Below, one piece after another: positions 58,626 to 64,000 of a stretch of DNA of 64,000 nucleotides. Within the stretch, counting starts at the first letter, position 1. The number at the start of each line of letters is the position of its first letter. The notes below the pieces were generated by a model. The model was not told the origin of the DNA, did no database searches, and worked only from the letters and a program-made list of their open reading frames with translations. Both the position numbers and the translations under genes were made by a program. Origin of the DNA: Chionoecetes opilio (taxonomy: Eukaryota; Arthropoda; Malacostraca; Decapoda; Majidae); the NCBI GenBank assembly GCA_016584305.1, contig JACEEZ010010078.1, forward strand, positions 207,001 to 271,000, given 5' to 3'.

Positions 58626-59903
58626 AGTAATCGTCCAGACCATTTCATTATTCCTGATTTAATGCAGTCAAATCATACCCATTAACGAGTATATCAACAA
58701 TACGTCGTCACTTTTTATATCCAGTCAGCCGTTTTTAAATAATCCGCAATCAAAATCTGCAAATTCCCCGAGTTCTCAAAACACTCTCAAGGTTTGCAGA
58801 CGATGCGCTCAGGCTCGGTGACGTAGCGAAAGGGAGGCTCCTCTTCCCGCGCTGATCAGACACAGAGATAAATATAGTACTTGAAGATATTTGGGTGTTT
58901 CTGATTGATTTATTTTGCTATATGCCACATGCATGCATCCTTTATGGGTGCAGCAAGACAGCTGTGCCTTTCGAGAAAAGTTTGCACACGGAAAGGAGTG
59001 GCGTGTGTAGGGTGATACACGCCTATAGTGTGTTGGGGCGAGCAGTTGTGTTGAGAAACGGTGTGTAGCGAGGGTACACAGCGGGTGAAAGACTGGGTGA
59101 GAGTGTGCAGCGCGACTAGTCGCCTACCCAGTGTGTGGGTTGGGACGACGAGTGTGAGGTGAGCCTGTGTACACGGTTATGCTGGACAAGGGCGGCGCCT
59201 CCCGTAAGATAGTGACTCAGTTGTGGAGTGGGCGTGCCCTGTGGTGAGAGACCCTGTGGTGGTGTAGCTGTCACACTTTCTGCCTTCCCGCCCGCATATT
59301 TTCCAACTCTATGCTGTAGTTAATGCTAGTATGTGGTTTCCGAGTAATGACGTTTGACTGTTGCTCCAAAACTAACCATAGGATTTTCTCGAAAGTACCT
59401 TCATTGTGATTCCCACACACACATGGTTTAACCTTATTTACCAATCCATGTTTTGGAGAAGTGCCAGGTCCTCCTGCTGAACCTCAGGCTCTGCTAACAC
59501 CTGTTCATCCACCTCTTACTCGGGCTCAAACTTATAGGATCCCATGACAATCTGAGGTTCGTTTTCCTCATAGTATACGCGACCAGCGTCATTTCTTTCG
59601 GTGTCAGATTGAGCATCGTACTCTAGATCTGTCACAGCGACAGATTCACTGTCTGACACCGAAGTACAATCGCTCATCATAACATTTGCCGACAGGTGTC
59701 AGACAGAGTGTCTGCGGGCGTCCCTGTTCTGACGTCATCAATAACAGTCGTAGCCCTGTTGGAGGGAAGATTTTTTTTTTCGCGCGCTTTTTACAAAAGT
59801 CGTGTTTTTACGGAAATAAAGCCTGGAATTTTTGGTGGATTAGGTGTTTTGAATGTACATTCAACATAATTAGGCAAAAAAAAAATGGGTCTGGACGATT
59901 ACT
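58626..59903 (-). mobile_element. TTAA-type DNA transposon derivative, complete copy
   Basis: Termini AGTAATCGTCCAGACC and its exact inverse, with TTAA at 58622-58625 and 59904-59907. TTAA is the target of piggyBac and Kolobok elements. It carries the promoter side and first exon of a minus-strand gene but no transposase, so it is internally deleted. It sits immediately left of a Gypsy pol fragment. Its right two-thirds equals 8438-9359. Confidence 0.85.
59440..59658 (-). pseudogene. First exon of the TTAA-element gene, nonsense copy
   Basis: Same exon as 8885-9103, including the TTG|GTAAATAAG donor. Here the codon after FEPE is TAA instead of TAC (CTTACTCGGG versus CGTACTCGGG on the plus strand), so the reading stops mid-exon. 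A two-base deletion upstream of the start region also distinguishes it. Confidence 0.6.
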
Positions 59904-59917
59904 TTAAGGTTCTCCGG

Positions 59918-60200
59918 GGAGGTCATGAAACGCAGCTATGATGCGAGGGTAAGCCAAGTGGACTTCAAGGAAGGAGACCAGGTGTGGCTGTACAACCCGC
60001 GGAGGAAGAAGGGCCAGTCACCGAAACTGCAGAGTCCATGGGAAGGCCCTTATGAGGTGGTGGAACCCTCTCAGACGTGACCTATCGAATAAGAGGAGGA
60101 AGGAGAACCAAGGCTAAGATTGTGCACTTCAATCGGCTGTGGAGGTACCACGGGAAGGGAAGCTACACCTGGAGTAGCCACTGTGGTGCCAGGGTTTGTA
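59918..60200 (+). pseudogene. pol: Third Ty3/Gypsy element: integrase C-terminal tail
   Basis: MKRSYDARVSQVDFKEGDQV, then WLYNPRRKKGQSPKLQSPWE and GPYEVVEP form the GPY/F-type integrase C-terminal domain; after a one-base shift near 60070 it continues with VTYRIRGGRRTKAKIVHFNR and LWRYHG. The upstream pol is missing to the left of the TTAA element. Downstream sequence may contain LTR material. Confidence 0.8.
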
Positions 60201-61355
60201 AGTTAGTGGTAATGTGCGTTTTGAATTTTGATTAATACTTTATTAATCTCCACTGACGGATATATCTTCTCGTTACAACTAATAACGATGAGTGATTTTA
60301 TTTAGAAGAAAAATGCTGCCACCAGTTCAAGCGGTTATTCCTATGGTCTAACTCTTGAACAGAAAGTTAAAGTATAAGGATTAAGGTAGTTATGTGGATA
60401 ATATTAGTGTACCGAGTTAATTCTGAATCTCTTCGGGAACCGTGGATAAGTATTTCCACAGCATCGTATATGTCACCTGGGGTTGAACAAAAAACTTACT
60501 ATTTTAGTCTCATTGGGGTTATTTAACAAGAAAGGTTACTCATCCTTAAACGTATATATCTATGGTTTATCGCGGGGGGAAAGTCACTGATGGACATAAC
60601 CTGTTTCCCTGACTATACTCGTAGGTCTACAGTCTAACCACACACAGGATATCCGTCTAAGCTAATCATGGAAAAATAGAGGAGAGAAGTGTGGGAGTAA
60701 TGAACTGTTTGCGAGAAACGACCATGTGGATCACGCGCTCCACCTTGATGATTTCACACGCTTGCCTTACCTTGCCAGAAGATGAGAGAAGAATCACTTA
60801 GTTAAACCTTGGGGACGATCGCTTGTTAAGCTACCTATCCAATTAATGAACGCTCAACACAATACAGATATGGATATTTTTCTATCTTATCACAAGGGGG
60901 AGGGGGGGAGATGAATGTCGACACACCTTACCTTGCCAGAAGATGAGAGAAGAATGACTTCTCGTGGCCTGCGTAGGGGGGGGGGAGAAAAATTATCGCG
61001 GGAAATAAGGATGTTTGGATACTCATGAGAGACGTCCACGAAGGGGATGTGAAACGTCAAACGACTCCTATTAGATGGGGAGGAAAAGATACGTACTAAA
61101 GTAGTAAATATAACAAAATCTCTTAATTTGATGAGGAAAATTTAATTTACAAGAACAGGTTAACATTGGGTATTAAACCTAACCCACAGCTACTGTCCGA
61201 ACTGGTTTCCCACGGATCGAGCCCTTTGTTAGTCGAAAGAAATGTTTGGAAGGCTTTTACTTTTAGCGAACTGCTTTACTGATCTGTTTGTCAATGTTTA
61301 AACCGGATCTCTATTCTTATTCTTTTAAGTATTCTAAGAATCTAAGGGTCCTGAT
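60201..61355. other. Probable LTR/UTR-type sequence; no gene
   Basis: CTTACCTTGCCAGAAGATGAGAGAAGAAT-like blocks repeat at 60770 and 60930 (about 160 bases apart). G-runs at 60895-60909 and 60976-60986. Probably the 3' region of the preceding Gypsy element, but no LTR pair was found. Confidence 0.35.
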
Positions 61356-61444
61356 CAGTGGCGTACCGAGGGGGGGGGGGGGGGGGGGGGCATGCGGCCA
61401 TGCCCCCCCCCTTTGCAAAGAATAAATTATAATATAAAATATAT

Positions 61445-61504
<60 letters not shown>

Positions 61505-61594
61505 ATATATTGGCTTTTATGTATAATATATATATATATATATATATTCATATTTTGGCCCCCCCCTTTTTAAATTTTCTGGGTACGCCACTGG
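61356..61594. mobile_element. hAT MITE with (AT)n core
   Basis: Ends CAGTGGCGTACCGAGGGGGG and, inverted, CAGTGGCGTACCCAGAAAAT. Flanks GTCCTGAT and GTCCTCAT are a 7-of-8 duplication. Same family as 49573-49853, here in the opposite orientation. Confidence 0.8.
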
Positions 61595-62155
61595 TCCTCA
61601 TCGATCTATCAGAGAGGGTAAGGGGAATATAGGGAGTTGAAATTTAGAAGCTATTGGTTCCCGCGAACTTAATGCCTCACTTACTACACCTCGTGGCTCT
61701 CGTGCTTGGTGGGGGGGAAAGGGAGGATGGAGGGGTGGAGATAGGAATGAAGGAGGAAGAAGAAGAAAATAAGAAAGCGAACGAAAGGGGAGATAGAAAT
61801 TAAAGAACTTGAAGGAAGTTATCCTTAAAAGTAACCTGTTCACTTATACACTGTATTTAGGCAACGCTTAGTCTAGACTAAAGAACTATCGTTATTTAGG
61901 CATTCCAATACCTCCTGTAAGACACTATAAACTCGGGAGGCGTCCGTATGTAATTCTGGCATTACACACGTTTATCCTCCGGGGAATAAAATATTTACCA
62001 TCAAATTAAGAACATACTGACCCTCAGTCTGTTTTCATTCCTGGTCAAAGCTATGTGTGCGAGTTGGACTTTCACATTCGCCCCCACATTCATTCTACCT
62101 TGTGCTTCCCGGCTACACTCATGGTAACTGACGAGAGCCCATCAAGTCCTGAAGT
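61595..62155. other. No recognised gene
   Basis: Contains a purine-rich stretch (61715-61805) and an AATAAA at 61985. Might be part of the same LTR-like material as 60.2-61.3 kb. Confidence 0.35.
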
Positions 62156-62157
62156 GT

Positions 62158-62760
62158 CCGCTACACCGCAAGCCGGGTTGACTGTAAAGTTTAGCAGAGG
62201 TCGACAACTTACTCGAATTAAAATACCCTGAAGTCTCTCACCGAACCGGGCTGAGCCCGTTAAAAACATTCAATGAAAGAGAGGTATCCCAATCAACCTC
62301 CTATCTGGATAATAACGTGGTTGTCAATCTTGACTCAGTACCTGCACTCTCGTTGCTAGGATCGTCCCAGAGGCGCTTCCCACTCATTCTACCTGTCATA
62401 CGACTCATTCACACAGCCTGAACTGCACTCATCTCCTTGATCAATCATGAAATCCTAACTTTTCTGGCCAATACTTTACATTTAACACTTTTCAATTTGA
62501 TTTCCACACGAGTAACAACAGAGTGGCGCTACAACTACCCGAAACCGAGTAGGTATTATCATCCGCTACACCGCAAGCCGGGTTGACTAAGGTTGAGCAG
62601 AGGTCGACAACTTACTCGAATTAAAAAATACCTTGAAGTCTCTCACCGAACCAGACTGAGCCCGTTAAAGAAATTCAGTGAAAGAATGGTATCCCAATCA
62701 ACCTCCTACCTGGGTATACAACTACCCGAAACCGAGTAGGTATTATCCTTTCAAGTTCAA
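62158..62760 (+). repeat. Tandem duplication, ~412-base unit with a shorter inner repeat
   Basis: CCGCTACACCGCAAGCCGGG at 62158 and 62570 begins two copies of a ~150-base block ending CCCAATCAACCTCCTA. CAACTACCCGAAACCGAGTA at 62529 and 62718 gives a second, 189-base period. Copies differ by about 10%. Confidence 0.7.
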
Positions 62761-62772
62761 AAACAAGTTATC

Positions 62773-63650
62773 AATTGGAGAGAACTGAAACTCGAGAAAT
62801 GCCAGTGGTCGCTGGCAGTTTTAACTCAAAGGTTGGTCTACTGTGTTTTCCCTCCGCGACTAATATTTTTCATAAATCAATTTCGCGATAAATATTGATG
62901 CACCGCATCTGAATACTAAAAAAGAACGTTCTTCTGTTGTTCTAGTAAGTGTATGCATGACATGCATTACGATTGAACGTTCTAAGATAGCAATTTAATG
63001 CAAATTACTCGCCTCGAGTAGCAAAGCTTAATATATTTTTTACATGTATATTGTGGCATGTAAAATTTGGGCGATGTTCACACTGTTTTCTAAGACAGTA
63101 CTGCTGCGTCTGGCAAACGCTTGTCAAAATACAATAAGCAATGCCTTGGAAAAACGAAGAATAAAGAATGCCGAAATCGGCTTGTTGCTGCGACAATGTA
63201 GGTTGTAATTGTGGAGGCGACACGCCGCGGCGGGGAGGGTGGGGGTGTGGCGGGGAGATTGAATCAAAACATTGCTACTTCACGCGTCGACTCATTGCAC
63301 TTCCAGGCTTTCTATCTGATTGATACACAATAATAACAGGAACATATGACTGCCTAGGTATAGATAACTTCTAAACATACGTTATTGACTGTATAATATC
63401 ATAGAGTAACATTTACCTCGCCTCCTCAACTATAACCTACTTGGTTATTTGGTTAAATACATGTTTTACAGAATCAGGCTTCTATACAATATACATATAG
63501 AAGAAAATCGTTCTTAAAATTATACTTTTGTGTTTTAAGTGCAGTGGAATAAGCCCATATTTTTCTTTCAAGTTGACCAACTTTTCACCAAATTGTGAGT
63601 TAAAACTGCCAGCGACCACTGGCATTTCGGAGTTGCAGTTCTCTCTAATT
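62773..63650 (-). mobile_element. 0.9-kb TIR element, copy D (solitary)
   Basis: Same orientation and sequence as copy C (25907-26791), with one notable difference near 63230-63250. As a solitary copy it defines the ends: AATTGGAGAGAACTGAAACT and inverted AATTAGAGAGAACTGCAACT, flanked by ATC and GTC. Confidence 0.85.
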
Positions 63651-63731
63651 GTCAAGTTTAAAATATTTCTTCCTCAATTTTCTAACATTTAACTAATGCT
63701 TAACCAACACTGCATACTGAACACTCCTCGA

Positions 63732-64000
63732 TTAGTCTTCTAAGAGGTCTCCGTAGGTCGGGTTCTGTAGCTTGAGAGTGCGGAAGCAGATGTCGTCGAG
63801 CTCCTTGCTATAGATGCAGCAAGTGCCGCCGGCGTTCTCGGCCAGACGGTGGATGCATAATATGGCGCTGTACGGCTCGACCACCGGGTCGGATACCTTA
63901 GGTGATGGGACAACCGAGAAGGTAACCATTTTCTTGTCTGGGAAGTCCTCGAGGATCCTGGAAACTAAGAGTGTGTCCATGCCTGAGCCTGTGTCGCCCT
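63732..64000 (-). CDS. Beta-tubulin-like, partial (runs off the right edge)
   Basis: Reading leftward from the edge: [44 protein letters not shown], then DICFRTLKL and NPTYGDL. This corresponds to the beta-tubulin segment after the nucleotide-binding glycine loop (canonical GGTGSGMGT...) through TPTYGDLNHLVS. The loop has Asp in place of the second Gly and Asp in place of Gly after Met; several buried positions are changed ([20 protein letters not shown]). After YGDL the frame gives LED and TAA, where normal tubulins continue for over 200 residues. It is either a divergent paralogue whose exon ends here or, more likely, a decaying copy. Confidence 0.75.
   Translation of the reverse strand, partial: GDTGSGMDTLLVSRILEDFPDKKMVTFSVVPSPKVSDPVVEPYSAILCIHRLAENAGGTCCIYSKELDDICFRTLKLQNPTYGDLLED

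Overview
This window looks like repeat-dense, non-coding-rich DNA from an animal nuclear genome. I favour an arthropod, probably a decapod crustacean. The reasons are long CT/GA/AT microsatellites, short TTAGG-type (arthropod telomere-like) interstitial repeats near 52.0 kb, arthropod-style transposon families, and spliced genes (GT/AG junctions with polypyrimidine tracts). The species is inference only. No bacterial operons, rRNA, tRNA or CRISPR arrays were seen. The only conventional host-type gene is a piece of a divergent beta-tubulin-like gene on the minus strand at the right edge; nearly everything else is transposable elements (TEs), often nested.

Layout. 0-2.8 kb: a TA-flanked terminal-inverted-repeat (TIR) element, a small MADF-type exon and a second TIR element. 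2.8-12.8 kb: the remains of one Ty3/Gypsy retroelement on the plus strand (gag, reverse transcriptase, integrase and an env-like gene). It is broken by a 3.8-kb DNA transposon with ~325-bp TIRs and an XPG/PIN-like plus Cys-rich (CXC) protein, which is itself split by a pogo/Tigger-like element; by part of a TTAA-type element; and by a pogo-like MITE that holds a LINE tail. 13.1-16.1 kb: an almost complete Tc1/mariner element with DD35E spacing and one frameshift. 16.3-19.8 kb: two TE-type genes, the first with a CCAAT cluster and split by a 1.47-kb foldback. 20.3-21.3 kb: a ZSWIM3-like first exon and a LINE C-terminal fragment. 21.4-28.1 kb: a hAT-like element with a CT-array element inside it, then two palindromic families.

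28.1-32.9 kb: a foldback with an X-X-X'-X' internal layout, entered by a 2.2-kb hAT (perfect 8-bp target duplication), then a Penelope-like element with GIY-YIG endonuclease and a hammerhead-ribozyme core motif. 33-37.9 kb: microsatellites, a MITE with TGACGTCA sites in its TIRs, and a deleted hAT derivative. 38.1-39.6 kb: a broken PHD-FLYWCH-MULE gene. 39.8-43.0 kb: a 3.1-kb imperfect palindrome. 44.3-49.05 kb: a second, GC-rich and heavily frameshifted Ty3/Gypsy element on the minus strand. 49.5-58.1 kb: small palindromic elements, a second CT-array element and a three-level nest. 58.6-60.2 kb: the complete copy of the TTAA element, inserted next to a third Gypsy fragment. 60.2-63.65 kb: tandem duplications, a hAT MITE and a fourth copy of the 0.9-kb palindromic family.

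The theme is inverted-repeat DNA and serial nesting. Order of arrival can be read from who interrupts whom, and several insertions are proved by exact target-site duplications. Almost all coding regions carry stops or frameshifts, so this is a graveyard with a few nearly intact transposases. Indel density in about 43.2-49 kb is high enough that sequencing error should be considered as well as decay.
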